A DNA stretch of 64,000 bases from NCBI RefSeq assembly GCF_900142825.1, contig NZ_FRCH01000001.1:1116001-1180000 (forward strand), in the 5' to 3' direction. Both the position numbers and the translations under genes were made by a program. The stretch comes from Rhodanobacter sp. OK091 (GTDB lineage: Bacteria; Pseudomonadota; Gammaproteobacteria; Xanthomonadales; Rhodanobacteraceae). Position 1 is the stretch's first letter; every line of letters begins with the position of its first letter. The notes under the pieces were generated by a model. It saw only the letters and a list, made by a program, of their open reading frames with translations. It was not told the origin of the DNA and made no database searches. Of the stretch, positions 1 to 9,949 are shown piece by piece.

Positions 1-354
1 ACCTGCCGACTGCAGCAGGAACACGAACGGACCGGCACTGCCGTCCATGATCGGCACCTCCGGCGCAGACAGGTCGACATAGGCATTGTCGATACCGAGC
101 CCGGCCATCGCCGAGAGCAGATGCTCGACCGTGGAGACGCGCGCGTCGCCATCGACCAGTGTGGTCGACAATCGCGTATCACCGACGTTGTCCTGGCGAG
201 CGCGAATGTCCACCGGCGGATCGAGATCCGTGCGGCGGAATACGATGCCGGTATTCGGCGCCGCGGGACGCAAGGTCATGTACACCTTGTCACCCGTATG
301 CAGACCCACGCCGGTCGCCCGGATGATGTTCTTAAGCGTACGCTGCTTGATCAT
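1..354 (-). CDS. lpxC: LpxC, UDP-3-O-acyl-N-acetylglucosamine deacetylase (N-terminal part)
   Basis: This zinc amidase catalyses the committed step of lipid A synthesis in the cytoplasm. Only the first 118 codons lie in the window; the gene runs off the left edge. The reading frame starts at an ATG (354-352) with [11 protein letters not shown] and continues through [13 protein letters not shown] and [15 protein letters not shown]. It reaches [12 protein letters not shown], whose His belongs to the zinc site, and [11 protein letters not shown]. These are standard LpxC landmarks at the expected spacing. It lies downstream of ftsZ on the same strand, the usual ftsA-ftsZ-lpxC order, but 471 bases separate it from ftsZ, so it probably has its own promoter. 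The family call is firm; the missing part cannot be judged. Confidence 0.95.
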   Translation of the reverse strand, partial: MIKQRTLKNIIRATGVGLHTGDKVYMTLRPAAPNTGIVFRRTDLDPPVDIRARQDNVGDTRLSTTLVDGDARVSTVEHLLSAMAGLGIDNAYVDLSAPEVPIMDGSAGPFVFLLQSAG

Positions 355-825
355 TGTTGTTGGTACCTGTGTAGGCAGCAGCCAATCAGGGGCGGATGCT
401 AACACAGTTTTAACCTGTGATAAAAGCAAACCGTACCGTACAGTCTGATTAAACCTTCATGTTTCTTTCATCCTTGAAAGAGATGGGCATCCGAAGCCAT
501 TTCTCCCGACAATCCGGCGAATCGACACAATGCCCCGTACCTGGGACGGGAGTCCGGCACGGGGCATCGGGCTGGTCGATACGGGCGGAACCCGCAACGG
601 CCGGCCATGCGCCATCCTGACGCACAGTCTTGCTGCTACACCTGCGAACGGCTTGCCGATCAAGTCAGTTCACCCAGGACAACCTATCCGCTTCGCGCCC
701 TCATGACCCGGCAACGCGGCACCGACCCTCCGGTGGACCGCCTGTAGGGCGCGCTGGATAGAGTGACCTGCCTAACGGGCATTCGTTCAATATTTTCGCA
801 TCTCCTTAACTTGGACCATTTGCCA
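355..825. other. ftsZ-lpxC intergenic region with inverted repeat
   Basis: No convincing gene was found in these 471 bases; the small open frames here look like chance. A 9-base inverted repeat, ATGCCCCGT (530-538) against ACGGGGCAT (559-567), could fold on the minus strand after ftsZ. It lacks a T-run, so it is at best a non-canonical terminator. The A/T-rich stretch at about 395-475 just upstream of lpxC is the likeliest place for an lpxC promoter, but no pair of boxes with good spacing was found. Confidence 0.5.
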
Positions 826-2016
826 TCAGTCGGCCTGGCGGCGCAGGAACGCCGGAATATCCAGGTAATCGAAGCCCGGCTCGGCATTCTTCGCCGGTGC
901 AGAAGGCTCGGCACGGCTATGGCTGCTGATCGTCATCTCCGGCTGTGCATAGTCGACTACCTCGTTGCCGGTACCGGTACGCAGCACCACCGGACGAGGA
1001 CGCATCTGCACCTGCTGCGTCTCGACCATGCGGATCGGCGGCTGCTGGCGCGAAGCGTTGGCACGGTTGAGGCCGGTGGCCACCACCGTGACGCGGACAT
1101 CGTCCTTCATTTCCGGATCGAGCGAGGTACCGATCACCACAGTAGCGTCTTCGCTGGCGAAGTCATGGATGATACGGCCGATTTCGTCGAATTCGCGCAT
1201 GGTCAGGTTCGGACCGGCCGTGACGTTGACCAGGATGCCGCAGGCGCCGTTGAGGTTGACGTCCTCCAGCAGCGGGTTCTTGATCGCCGCCTCGGCCGCC
1301 GCCTGCGCACGGTCGTCGCCGCGGGCGGTGCCCGAGCCCATCATTGCCAGGCCCATTTCGGACATCACGGTGCGCACGTCGGCAAAGTCGACGTTGATCA
1401 GGCCTGGGGCGGTGATCAGGTCGGCGATGCCCTGCACGGCACCCTGCAGCACATCGTTGGCCGCCTTGAACGCGTTCAACAATGTCACGTCGCGGCCCAG
1501 CACGCTGAGCAGCTTCTCGTTCGGCACGGTGATCAGCGAGTCGACATGCTGCGACAGGTCTTCGATGCCCTTCAAGGCGACCTGCATGCGCCGGCGTCCC
1601 TCGAACGGGAACGGCTTGGTCACTACCGCCACGGTGAGGATGCCCTTCTCCTTGGCCAGCTGCGCCACCACCGGCGCCGCGCCGGTACCGGTACCGCCGC
1701 CCATGCCGGCGGTGATGAACACCATGTCGGCGCCCTCGAGCATGGCCTCGATCCGCTCGCGATCCTCCAGCGCGGCCTGCCGGCCGACCTCGGGATTCGC
1801 GCCGGCGCCGAGACCCTTGGTCACGTTGCCACCGAGCTGCAGGTGGGTACGCGAGCCGCAGCTGGTCATCGCCTGCGCATCGGTATTGGCGACGATGAAC
1901 TCGACGCCTTCGATATTGGAATTGAGCATGTGTGCCACGGCATTGCCGCCGCCGCCGCCCACGCCGATCACCTTGATGACTGCATTGGGTGCGAGTTTAT
2001 CAATCAGTTCAAACAT
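826..2016 (-). CDS. ftsZ: FtsZ, tubulin-like division GTPase
   Basis: FtsZ polymerises into the cytokinetic Z ring on the inner face of the membrane. The 396-residue product has the tubulin signature GGGTGTG in the N-terminal GTPase domain. It also has the early IKVIGVGGGGGNAV nucleotide-binding loop, the T7-type region around NVDFADVRTVM, and the conserved C-terminal peptide DYLDIPAFLRRQAD that binds FtsA and ZipA. The length is normal. The start is ATG, preceded by a strong GGAGGA ribosome site about six bases upstream. A gap of 131 bases separates it from ftsA, the longest gap in the cluster, so an extra internal promoter for ftsZ is plausible. It is the last division gene before lpxC. Confidence 0.98.
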   Translation of the reverse strand: MFELIDKLAPNAVIKVIGVGGGGGNAVAHMLNSNIEGVEFIVANTDAQAMTSCGSRTHLQLGGNVTKGLGAGANPEVGRQAALEDRERIEAMLEGADMVFITAGMGGGTGTGAAPVVAQLAKEKGILTVAVVTKPFPFEGRRRMQVALKGIEDLSQHVDSLITVPNEKLLSVLGRDVTLLNAFKAANDVLQGAVQGIADLITAPGLINVDFADVRTVMSEMGLAMMGSGTARGDDRAQAAAEAAIKNPLLEDVNLNGACGILVNVTAGPNLTMREFDEIGRIIHDFASEDATVVIGTSLDPEMKDDVRVTVVATGLNRANASRQQPPIRMVETQQVQMRPRPVVLRTGTGNEVVDYAQPEMTISSHSRAEPSAPAKNAEPGFDYLDIPAFLRRQAD

Positions 2017-2147
2017 TTCCCGTCCTCCGTAGAGTTGTTGTCGTTGTAACCAAGGATCGCGACTCCTGTCGGTCCATGGTGGTGGGCGGATGTCCCTCCG
2101 CCCGAGGCAACGCGTCCTGCGTCGCCCAAAAAATCAGAAACCGGCCA

Positions 2148-3380
2148 TCAAAAATTCTTGGTGATCCAGCCGCGCAACTTGCCGACCAGGCCACCGACAC
2201 TGCCGCCCGCCGGTCCGCCGACCCGCGCGCTGCCGGCGCGCGCGCCATGCAGCAGCAGGCCCACGCCGGTGGCGTGCAGCGGACTGGAAACGACTTCGCC
2301 CAGACCATCGATCTGCTGCGGCACCCCGATACGCACCATCTTGTGGAAGATCTCCTCGGCCAGCTCGAGCGCGCCTTCCATCTTCGAAGCGCCACCGGTC
2401 AACACCACACCGGCCGCGACCAGGCTCTCGTAGCCGGAGCGGCGCAGTTGGTCCTGCACCATTTCGAAAATTTCCTCGTAACGCGCCTGCACGCTCTGCG
2501 CCAGCGACTGCCGTGCGAGCCGGCGCGGCGGACGGTCGCCGACACTGGGCACCTGGATGGTTTCCTCAGCATGCGCCAGCCCCGTCTGCGCGCAGGCGTA
2601 CTTGATCTTGATTTCCTCGGCGTGCGCGGTCGGCGTGTGCACGCCGTAGGCAATGTCGCTGGTGACCTGGTCGCCGCCGACCGGCAGCGAGGCGGTGTAG
2701 CGGATCGAACCTTGCGTATAGATCGCGATGTCGGTGGTGCCGGCGCCGATGTCGACCAGGCACACGCCCAGCTCGCGCTCGTCGTCGGTCAGCACCGCCT
2801 TGGCACTGGCCAGGGCCGACGGCACCAGTTCGTCGACGGTCAGGCCGCAGCGCTGGATGCACTTGCTGATGTTCTGCACCGCCGCCGCCGCACCGGTGAC
2901 CAGGTGCACGTTCGCCTCCAGCCGCACTCCGCTCATGCCGACCGGCGAGCGGATGCCATCCTGGCCGTCGATGCGATATTCCTGCGACTCCTTATAGAGC
3001 ACCTTGCGATCGGCCGGGATCGCCACCGCGCTGGCCGCCTCCAGCACCTGCTCCAGGTCGCCGGCGGTGACCTCGCGGTCGCGGATCGCCGCGTTGCCGT
3101 GCGAGTTGCGGGTTTCCAGATGGCTGCCGGAAATCGATGCATACACCGAACGGATGTCGCAGCCCGCCATCAGCTCGGCCTCTTCCACCGCTCGCTGGAT
3201 CGAGTGGACGGTCGACTCGATGTCGACCACCGAGCCTCGCTTCATGCCGCGCGAGACGTGGGTGCCGATGCCGATCACCGTGATCGGTTCGCCCGGTTCG
3301 TACTCGCCGACGATCGCCACCACCTTCGAGGTGCCGATATCGAGACCGACCACCAGCTGCTTGTCGTTGCGCGATTTCAT
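2148..3380 (-). CDS. ftsA: FtsA, actin-like membrane anchor of the Z ring
   Basis: FtsA is an ATPase of the actin/Hsp70 fold that tethers FtsZ to the membrane and recruits late divisome proteins. The 410-residue product begins MKSRNDKQLVVGLDIGTSKV, containing the phosphate-1 loop. It carries the later LVDIGAGTTDIAIY and GVVLTGGASKMEG nucleotide-binding segments. It ends in GWITKNF, matching the family's C-terminal amphipathic membrane-targeting helix. The frame is open further upstream to 3512, but that part overlaps ftsQ; the ATG at 3380 gives the family-typical N terminus and has GAAGG just before it. It lies 28 bases after ftsQ, in the usual ftsQ-ftsA-ftsZ order. Confidence 0.97.
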   Translation of the reverse strand: MKSRNDKQLVVGLDIGTSKVVAIVGEYEPGEPITVIGIGTHVSRGMKRGSVVDIESTVHSIQRAVEEAELMAGCDIRSVYASISGSHLETRNSHGNAAIRDREVTAGDLEQVLEAASAVAIPADRKVLYKESQEYRIDGQDGIRSPVGMSGVRLEANVHLVTGAAAAVQNISKCIQRCGLTVDELVPSALASAKAVLTDDERELGVCLVDIGAGTTDIAIYTQGSIRYTASLPVGGDQVTSDIAYGVHTPTAHAEEIKIKYACAQTGLAHAEETIQVPSVGDRPPRRLARQSLAQSVQARYEEIFEMVQDQLRRSGYESLVAAGVVLTGGASKMEGALELAEEIFHKMVRIGVPQQIDGLGEVVSSPLHATGVGLLLHGARAGSARVGGPAGGSVGGLVGKLRGWITKNF

Positions 3381-3408
3381 AGGGCGGCCTTCAATAGGCA
3401 GATCGTCT

Positions 3409-4143
3409 TCATGAGCGGGGCGAGCCTCCAGCGTTGGCGGCGGCCGCTTGCGGCCAGCGCACGGCGAATCCGTTGGTGTAGCGAAGATCGGCGTAGGTGA
3501 AGCCATCGGCATGGCCGGCGATCAGCTGCGGATAGACATCGAGGAAACGATGCAGCCGGCGGCCGGCCTGCTCGCGATCGCCGATCACGATCTGCGCGCC
3601 ATTGGCGGTGCTGACGCTCCAGCTGCCGCGCTCGGTCAGTGCCACACCGCTGATCTGCAAGTGAGTGCCGGCGAATGCCTTTTGCGTTTCGGCGTAAAAG
3701 CTCACAACTTCGGCCAGCCGTGCATCCGGGCCGCGCAGGTCGGGCAATGTGCTGGTGTCGGTCGCGCCCGGCGCATCGAACACCAGCCCTTGCCGGCTGA
3801 TCAGCTGCTTGTCGTTCCAGCGCGCAAACGGCTGCCGTTCGTAAATGCGCAGTTGCAAGGTGTCCGGCCAGCGCTTGCGCGCCTCGGCCGATTCCACCCA
3901 CGGCAAGGCGGCGACAGCCTTCTGCACGGCGTCGAGATCCAGCGCGAAAAAGCCCCTGCCCAACCGCGGCCGCACCGCGGCGCGAATCTCGTCCGCACTG
4001 ACATGCTTGAACTCGGCCTGCACGGTCAACTGGGTCACCGGCCAGCGGCTGGCCGCGAACCATCCGCGCAGTACGCCGACGATCGGCAGCGCGACCAGCG
4101 CGATGGCCAGACACCAGGCGACGAGGCGGATGGTTCCTTTCAC
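3409..4143 (-). CDS. ftsQ: FtsQ, divisome membrane protein
   Basis: FtsQ is a bitopic inner-membrane protein that links early and late divisome proteins through FtsB/FtsL. The 244-residue product has a short cytoplasmic start, one membrane segment at about residues 5-25 ([18 protein letters not shown]), then a periplasmic POTRA domain (from WPVTQLTV through [14 protein letters not shown]) and the FtsQ-type beta domain. The GTG start at 4143 overlaps the ddlB stop (GTGA). The open frame continues upstream to 4326, but that part is out-of-phase ddlB sequence. Confidence 0.93.
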   Translation of the reverse strand: MKGTIRLVAWCLAIALVALPIVGVLRGWFAASRWPVTQLTVQAEFKHVSADEIRAAVRPRLGRGFFALDLDAVQKAVAALPWVESAEARKRWPDTLQLRIYERQPFARWNDKQLISRQGLVFDAPGATDTSTLPDLRGPDARLAEVVSFYAETQKAFAGTHLQISGVALTERGSWSVSTANGAQIVIGDREQAGRRLHRFLDVYPQLIAGHADGFTYADLRYTNGFAVRWPQAAAANAGGSPRS

Positions 4144-5111
4144 GAGCCCTCCCGGAAACTGGTTTCGAGCACGCGCCAGCACAGCTCCTGGTAATCGATA
4201 CCGGCGGCGGCTGCGGCCTTGGGCACCAGCGAGTGCGAGGTCATGCCCGGCGCGGTGTTCACTTCCAGCAGCCAATTGCGGCCGGTGCGATCCCGCATCA
4301 CGTCGACGCGGCCCCAGCCGGCGCAAGCGAGCGCATCGAACGCGGCCAGCGACAGCGCCGACAACTCCTCGCCCGCCACGCCTTCGAGGCCAGGACAGAT
4401 GTACTGGGTGTCCTCGGCCACGTATTTCGCGTTGTAGTCGTAGAACGCCGCCTTCGGCACGATGTGGATGCTCGGCAGCACCTGCCGACCGAGGATCGCG
4501 ACGGTAAGCTCGTCGCCCTCTATCAGCGTTTCCATCAACAGGTCGCCCGGATACTTCGCGGCGAGCTTGACCGCTTCATCCAGATCCTTCTCCGCGAACA
4601 CACGGGTCACGCCGACACTGGAACCTTCGCAGGCCGGCTTCACGATCAACGGAAAACCGATCTGGCGGGCCGCCACGTGCACATCCGCGCCGCGCGGCAG
4701 TGCCGCGAACGTCGGCGTCGACAAGCCCAGCGATTGCCACACGCGCTTGGAGCGCGTCTTGTCCATCGACAAAGCGGAGCCGAGCACGCCCGAACCGGTG
4801 TACGGAACATTCAGCGACTCCAGCGCGCCCTGCAGTACGCCGTCCTCGCCGCCACCATGCTGGCCATGCAGAATGTTGAACACGCGGGCGAAATGGCCGG
4901 CGCGCAGCGCATCGAGCAGCGCGGGGATACCGTCGATCGCATGCGCGTCGATGCCGCGTGCCTGCAGCGCGGCCAGCACATTGCGACCGGAATCGAGCGA
5001 CACTTCACGCTCGGCCGAACTACCGCCCATGACCACGGCGACGCGACCGAACTGAGCGGGATCCTTGATCTTGCTGACGCTGATCGGGTTCACGGTGGTT
5101 TTCGTACTCAC
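4140..5111 (-). CDS. ddlB: D-alanine--D-alanine ligase (DdlB)
   Basis: This ATP-grasp enzyme makes the D-Ala-D-Ala dipeptide that MurF adds to the peptidoglycan stem. The 323-residue product shows [15 protein letters not shown] at the start of the N-terminal domain, [33 protein letters not shown], and the ATP-grasp segments [15 protein letters not shown] and [14 protein letters not shown]. Length is slightly above the usual 305-310 because of an N-terminal tail of about 20 residues. The GTG start overlaps the murC stop (GTGA). It is encoded between murC and ftsQ, as in E. coli. Confidence 0.96.
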   Translation of the reverse strand: MSTKTTVNPISVSKIKDPAQFGRVAVVMGGSSAEREVSLDSGRNVLAALQARGIDAHAIDGIPALLDALRAGHFARVFNILHGQHGGGEDGVLQGALESLNVPYTGSGVLGSALSMDKTRSKRVWQSLGLSTPTFAALPRGADVHVAARQIGFPLIVKPACEGSSVGVTRVFAEKDLDEAVKLAAKYPGDLLMETLIEGDELTVAILGRQVLPSIHIVPKAAFYDYNAKYVAEDTQYICPGLEGVAGEELSALSLAAFDALACAGWGRVDVMRDRTGRNWLLEVNTAPGMTSHSLVPKAAAAAGIDYQELCWRVLETSFREGS

Positions 5112-6547
5112 TTGCTTGTCCTCAGATGACCGGTATGGGCCAGCTCCACCGCCGCCGCGCCGATGTCGCCGGCGCCCAGCAACAACAACAGGTCGCCGTC
5201 GCGCAGCAGCGCAGGCAAGGTGTCCTTGAATTCGCGCGGATGCTCGATCAGCACCGGATCGACCTTGCCGCGGGCACGCACGGCGCGCGCCAGAGCGCGA
5301 CCGTCGGCACCGGCGATCGGTGTCTCGCCGGCGGCATAGACGTCGGTCAGCACCAGCACGTCGGCATCGGCCAGCACGTTCGCGAAATCGTCCAGCAGAT
5401 CGCGGGTGCGGCTGTAGCGATGCGGCTGGAAGCCGACCACCAGACGGCGGTCGGGCCAGCCGCCGCGCGCGGCGGCGAACACCGCCGCAAGCTCACGCGG
5501 GTGATGGCCGTAATCATCGACCAGCAGCACGCTGCCCTGATCCAGCGCGATCTCGCCACGCCGATGAAAGCGGCGGCCGACGCCCTGGAAATGCTCCAGC
5601 GCGTGGGCCATCGCCTCGGCTTCCACGCCCAGTTGCCAGCCGATCGTGGCGGCAGCCAGTGCATTGAGCACGTTGTGCCGGCCCGGCAGATTGAGCTTCA
5701 CCGGCAGCACATCGGCGCGGCCCGGCAGCACCAGATCGAAATGCATTTCGAAGCCGTGCTGGGTCACATTCAACGCGCGCACATCGGCGTCCGCCGTGTC
5801 GATGCCGTAAGTCATCACGCGGCGTGTGGTGGATTTCGCCAGCGCGGCCACCTCGGCATCGTCCACACACAGTACGGCCAGACCGTAAAACGGTAGCCGA
5901 TGCAGGAATTCGCCGAAGGCCTTCTTCACCTGGGCGAAGTCGCCGCCATAGTTTTCCAGGTGATCGGCGTCGATATTGGTGACCGCCGCGATCACCGGCG
6001 ACAGCAGCAGGAACGACCCATCGGATTCATCGGCTTCCGCGACCAGATACTGGCCGGTGCCGAGCCGCGCATTGGCGCCGGCCGCGTTGAGCTGACCGCC
6101 GATGACGAAGGTCGGGTCATAGCCGGCCTCGGCCAGCACGCTGGCGGTGAGGCTGGTTGTGGTGGTCTTGCCATGCGTGCCGGCGATCGCGACGCCGCGG
6201 CGGAAGCGCATCAACTCGCCCAGCATCTCCGCGCGCGGGATCACCGGGATGCGTGAGGTACGCGCGGCGACCAGCTCCGGGTTGTCCTGCCTGATCGCGC
6301 TGGAAGTCACCACCACGTCGGCCTCGCCGATGTGTTCGGCGGCATGCCCGACATGCACGGTGATGCCCATTTGCTGCAGACGCTGCGCGATCGGCGAGTT
6401 GGCCCGGTCAGAACCGGATACCGCGTAACCGAGGTTGTGCAGCACCTCGGCGATGCCGCTCATGCCGACGCCGCCGATACCGATGAAGTGCACCCGACGG
6501 AACGTGCTCATCAAGTCCTCGTGCGCATGCAGGCGTCGCGGCGTCAT
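5108..6547 (-). CDS. murC: UDP-N-acetylmuramate--L-alanine ligase (MurC)
   Basis: MurC adds the first amino acid, L-Ala, to UDP-MurNAc in the cytoplasm using ATP. The product has the Rossmann motif [16 protein letters not shown], the ATP loop [21 protein letters not shown] and the C-terminal YGHHPRE motif. Two starts are possible. The ATG at 6547 (MTPRRL, 479 residues) forms an ATGA overlap with the murG stop, and Xanthomonas MurC proteins have a comparable N-terminal tail from memory. The ATG at 6511 (MSTFRR) has a better ribosome site (GAGGA, about 4-5 bases before). I favour 6547 on coupling grounds but am not certain. Confidence 0.95.
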   Translation of the reverse strand: MTPRRLHAHEDLMSTFRRVHFIGIGGVGMSGIAEVLHNLGYAVSGSDRANSPIAQRLQQMGITVHVGHAAEHIGEADVVVTSSAIRQDNPELVAARTSRIPVIPRAEMLGELMRFRRGVAIAGTHGKTTTTSLTASVLAEAGYDPTFVIGGQLNAAGANARLGTGQYLVAEADESDGSFLLLSPVIAAVTNIDADHLENYGGDFAQVKKAFGEFLHRLPFYGLAVLCVDDAEVAALAKSTTRRVMTYGIDTADADVRALNVTQHGFEMHFDLVLPGRADVLPVKLNLPGRHNVLNALAAATIGWQLGVEAEAMAHALEHFQGVGRRFHRRGEIALDQGSVLLVDDYGHHPRELAAVFAAARGGWPDRRLVVGFQPHRYSRTRDLLDDFANVLADADVLVLTDVYAAGETPIAGADGRALARAVRARGKVDPVLIEHPREFKDTLPALLRDGDLLLLLGAGDIGAAAVELAHTGHLRTSK

Positions 6548-7617
6548 GCGGCCACCTCCATGCATGCACGCGCAATGACCTGCGCCGCGTCGGGTTTCGC
6601 CAGCGTTCGCGCCGCCTCGGCCATCGCCAGCAGGAGGCCGCGATCACCCAGCAGCGACTCCAGTCGCTGCGCCAGAATCTGTATGTCCAGCTCACTCTCC
6701 TGCATTACAACGGCGGCGCCGATCGCCACCAGAGCTTCGGCATTGCGCGTCTGGTGGTCGTCCACCGCGTGCGGGAACGGCACCAGCACGGCACCGAGCC
6801 CGGCCGCGGTCAGTTCGGCCAGGGTCAGCGCACCGGCGCGGCAGACGGCCAGGTCGGCCCATTCGTAGCTGCCTGCCATGTCGTCGATGAATGCCACCAC
6901 CTGCGCCTCGACGCCGGCTTTCGCATACGCCGCGCGCGCCTCGTCGAGGCCGCGCGTGCCGCACTGGTGCACCACTTCGGGACGCTGTGCCGGAGTCAGC
7001 TGGGCCAGCGCCTGCGGCACGGTCAGATTCAAGGCCCGGGCACCGAGGCTGCCGCCGAGTACCAGCAGGCGCGGCCTGCCGCTACGATCCGCCATGCGCT
7101 GCGCGGGCAACGGCAACGCGGCGATCGCGTCGCGCACGGGGTTGCCGACCCACTCGGCCTGCGGCAGCACGTCGGCGAAACCGGCCAGCACGCGCTTGGC
7201 GAGTCCGGCCAGCTTGCGGTTGGTGAAACCGGCGACGCGATTCTGTTCGTGCACCAGCAGCGGCCGCCGCAGCAGCCACGCAGCCAGACCACCGGGACCG
7301 GCCACGTAACCGCCCATCGACAGCACACTGCGCGGCTTGACCTGACGCAGCACCGCCAGCGAGGCGAACAGCGCGCGCAGCAGCATCAGCGGCGCCAGCA
7401 GCCGGGTCTTGATGCCCTTGCCGCGCAAGCCGCCCACCGCCACGGTATGCAGTTCGATCCGCTGCGCCGGTACGACCTTCGTTTCCATCCCGCCGACCGC
7501 GCCCAACCACACCACCGGTACGCCTTGCGCGCGCAGACATTCGGCCACGGCCAGGCCGGGGAAGATGTGGCCGCCGGTACCGCCGGCCATGATCAGCACG
7601 GGCGCCTGAGTCTTCAT
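6544..7617 (-). CDS. murG: MurG, lipid II synthase (GlcNAc transferase)
   Basis: MurG is a GT28 glycosyltransferase on the inner leaflet of the membrane that adds GlcNAc to lipid I to form lipid II. The 357-residue product begins MKTQAPVLIMAGGTGGH with the glycine-rich acceptor loop. It continues with VHEQNRVAGFTNR, LVLGGSLGARALN and the donor-site segment CRAGALTLAELTAAG. The ATG at 7617 forms an ATGA overlap with the ftsW stop. The open frame extends far upstream only as a shadow of ftsW. Confidence 0.97.
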   Translation of the reverse strand: MKTQAPVLIMAGGTGGHIFPGLAVAECLRAQGVPVVWLGAVGGMETKVVPAQRIELHTVAVGGLRGKGIKTRLLAPLMLLRALFASLAVLRQVKPRSVLSMGGYVAGPGGLAAWLLRRPLLVHEQNRVAGFTNRKLAGLAKRVLAGFADVLPQAEWVGNPVRDAIAALPLPAQRMADRSGRPRLLVLGGSLGARALNLTVPQALAQLTPAQRPEVVHQCGTRGLDEARAAYAKAGVEAQVVAFIDDMAGSYEWADLAVCRAGALTLAELTAAGLGAVLVPFPHAVDDHQTRNAEALVAIGAAVVMQESELDIQILAQRLESLLGDRGLLLAMAEAARTLAKPDAAQVIARACMEVAA

Positions 7618-8849
7618 GCGGCCACCGCTTCGCGCGGCTTCACCGCGACATTGGCATCGGCCACCGCGGCGGCCGGCATGCGCCGGGTCACTTCGCGGGC
7701 ATCCAGCGCTCGGTTGATCTCGAACGTGGCGCGCAGCAGCACGCCAGCCATGGCGCAGGTCAGCACCATCGACGAGCCGCCGTAGCTGATCAGCGGCAGG
7801 GTCAGCCCCTTGGTCGGCAGTGCGCCGAGGTTCACGCCGACCGACACGATCGCCTGCATCGCCAGCATCAGCGAGACACCGAATGCCACGTAACCGGCAA
7901 AGCGCTGCCCTACTTCGACACCTTTCAGACCCAGATACAGGCCGCGCCCCACCGCCAATCCGAACAGGCCGACCACCAGCACCACGCCGGCCAGGCCCAA
8001 TTCTTCTCCGATCACCGCAAAGATGAAGTCGGTATGCGCTTCCGGCAGATAAGACAATTTCAGTACGCTGGAACCCAGCCCGACACCGGTCCACTCGCCG
8101 CGACCGATCGCCATCAGCGACTGGGTCAGCTGGAAGCCGTCGTTGAACGGGTCCTTCCACGGATCCATGAACGTGGTCAGACGCTTCATGCGGTAGCTCT
8201 CGCCGGTGGCCGCGATATACAGCAGCGGCATCAGCGGCAACCCCATCAGGAACAGGAAGATCGGCCGCGCCCCGCCGAGCCAGACCATCGCTATGGTCAC
8301 CGCGATCACCAGCGTGGCCGAGCCGAAGTCCGGCTGCGCCAGCAGCAGCAGCACGATCACACCGGCCACCATCACCGGTTTGAACAAGCCGAGGAAGCGC
8401 GTCTCCACACTCTCGCGGTGGCGCACCAGATAACTGGCGATGTACACCACCAGAATGAGCTTTACGGCCTCGACCGGCTGGAACGTGGTCACCAGCAGAT
8501 TCAGCCAGCGCCGTGCGCCGTTCAGGCGCATGCCCACATGCGGCACGAACACCGCCAGCAGCAGCACGAACGCCAGCAGCATCAGGTGGAAGGCGTACTT
8601 CTCGAACAGCTTCAGTTCGGTGCGCATCGCCATGGCGGCCGCCAGCGCGCCAAGACCGAGAAAGATCAGGTGCTTCCTGAGGAAGTAGAACGCGCCCATG
8701 TGCTGGCTGTCGGCCACCGCGATCGAACTGGAGGTGACCATCACCACGCCGACGCTGACCAGTCCGATCAATCCGACCAGCAGCCACAGATCGAAGCTGC
8801 CGCGCGGACCTTGCCGGCGTTTGGCCTGAGTGCTGTCGAAGTCGAACAT
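7614..8849 (-). CDS. ftsW: FtsW, SEDS-family septal glycan polymerase
   Basis: FtsW is a polytopic SEDS protein that works with FtsI to polymerise septal peptidoglycan from lipid II. The 411-residue product is highly hydrophobic, with about ten predicted membrane spans. It contains the SEDS signatures GARRWLNLLVTTFQPVEAVK, AQPDFGSATLV and LPLISYGGSSMV. The ATG at 8849 overlaps the mraY stop by one base (TGATG). It lies between mraY and murG, the standard order. Confidence 0.97.
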   Translation of the reverse strand: MFDFDSTQAKRRQGPRGSFDLWLLVGLIGLVSVGVVMVTSSSIAVADSQHMGAFYFLRKHLIFLGLGALAAAMAMRTELKLFEKYAFHLMLLAFVLLLAVFVPHVGMRLNGARRWLNLLVTTFQPVEAVKLILVVYIASYLVRHRESVETRFLGLFKPVMVAGVIVLLLLAQPDFGSATLVIAVTIAMVWLGGARPIFLFLMGLPLMPLLYIAATGESYRMKRLTTFMDPWKDPFNDGFQLTQSLMAIGRGEWTGVGLGSSVLKLSYLPEAHTDFIFAVIGEELGLAGVVLVVGLFGLAVGRGLYLGLKGVEVGQRFAGYVAFGVSLMLAMQAIVSVGVNLGALPTKGLTLPLISYGGSSMVLTCAMAGVLLRATFEINRALDAREVTRRMPAAAVADANVAVKPREAVAA

Positions 8850-9949
8850 CAGCGCACCTTCAACGTGGCAAGGCCGACCAGCACCAGCACGACGCTGATG
8901 ATCCAGAAGCGCACGATCACCCGCGGCTCCGGCCAGCCCTTCAATTCGAAGTGGTGATGGATCGGCGCCATCCGGAACACGCGTTTGCCGGTCAGCTTGA
9001 AACTGGCGACCTGGATCATCACCGACGCGGTTTCCATCACGAACACGCCGCCCATCACCAGCAGCACGATTTCCTGGCGCACGATCACCGCCACGCAGCC
9101 AAGTGCGGCGCCCATCGCCAGCGCGCCGACATCACCCATGAACACCTGCGCCGGATAGGTGTTGAACCAGAGGAAGCCGAGACCTGCACCGGCCAATGCG
9201 CCGCAGAAGATCGCCAGCTCGCCCGCACCGGGAATCGACGGAATGCCCAGGTACTCGGAAAACACCTTGTTGCCGGCCAGGTAGGCGAACACGCCCAGCG
9301 CGCCGGATACCAGCACGGTCGGCATGATCGCCAGGCCATCCAGGCCGTCGGTCAGGTTCACCGCGTTGGAGAAACCCACGATCATGAAATAGGTGAGCAC
9401 CACGAAGAACAGCCCCAGCGGCACCGCGACGTGCTTGAACAGCGGCACGTACAGCGCGGTCTCCGCCACCGGCAGGCCGGCAACCGCCGACGGTGCGGCG
9501 TAGTACAGGAACAGCGCCGCACCGAGACCGAACACCGACTGCCAGAAATATTTCCAGCGGCTGGCCAGGCCGCGGCTGTCCTTCAGCACCAGCTTGCGGT
9601 AGTCGTCGTAGAAGCCGATCGTGCCGTACGTCAGCATTACCGCCAGCACCACCCATACGTAGCGGTTGTGCAGATCGGCCCACAGCAGCGTGGCGATGCT
9701 GACCGAGAGCAGGATCATCACGCCGCCCATGGTCGGCGTGCCGGCCTTGACCAGATGCGTCTGCGGGCCGTCGCTGCGGACCACTTGGCCGGCCTTCAGC
9801 GCGGCCAGCTTTCGGATCAGCGCCGGGCCCAGCAGCAGCGACACTGCCAGCGCGGTGAGCGCGGCCATGATCGTGCGGAAGGTGATGTACTGGAAAAGAT
9901 GCAGCGCGGTGAAATGCCGTGCCATCCAGTCGGCCAGTTCAAGCAGCAT
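8849..9949 (-). CDS. mraY: MraY, phospho-MurNAc-pentapeptide transferase
   Basis: MraY transfers phospho-MurNAc-pentapeptide to undecaprenyl phosphate, making lipid I. The 366-residue, ten-span membrane protein shows [11 protein letters not shown], the catalytic aspartate region [29 protein letters not shown] and the HHHFE loop. The ATG at 9949 ([13 protein letters not shown]) gives the family's usual N terminus and overlaps the 3' end of murF by 11 bases. A longer in-frame start at 9994 lies entirely within murF and is unlikely. Confidence 0.97.
   Translation of the reverse strand: MLLELADWMARHFTALHLFQYITFRTIMAALTALAVSLLLGPALIRKLAALKAGQVVRSDGPQTHLVKAGTPTMGGVMILLSVSIATLLWADLHNRYVWVVLAVMLTYGTIGFYDDYRKLVLKDSRGLASRWKYFWQSVFGLGAALFLYYAAPSAVAGLPVAETALYVPLFKHVAVPLGLFFVVLTYFMIVGFSNAVNLTDGLDGLAIMPTVLVSGALGVFAYLAGNKVFSEYLGIPSIPGAGELAIFCGALAGAGLGFLWFNTYPAQVFMGDVGALAMGAALGCVAVIVRQEIVLLVMGGVFVMETASVMIQVASFKLTGKRVFRMAPIHHHFELKGWPEPRVIVRFWIISVVLVLVGLATLKVR

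Noticed and set aside
763-2049. Long open frames opposite ftsZ (and similar long frames opposite most dcw genes)
   Set aside because: They are antisense shadows in GC-rich DNA: low-complexity His/Arg/Ala-rich translations with no recognisable domain, covering well-supported genes.
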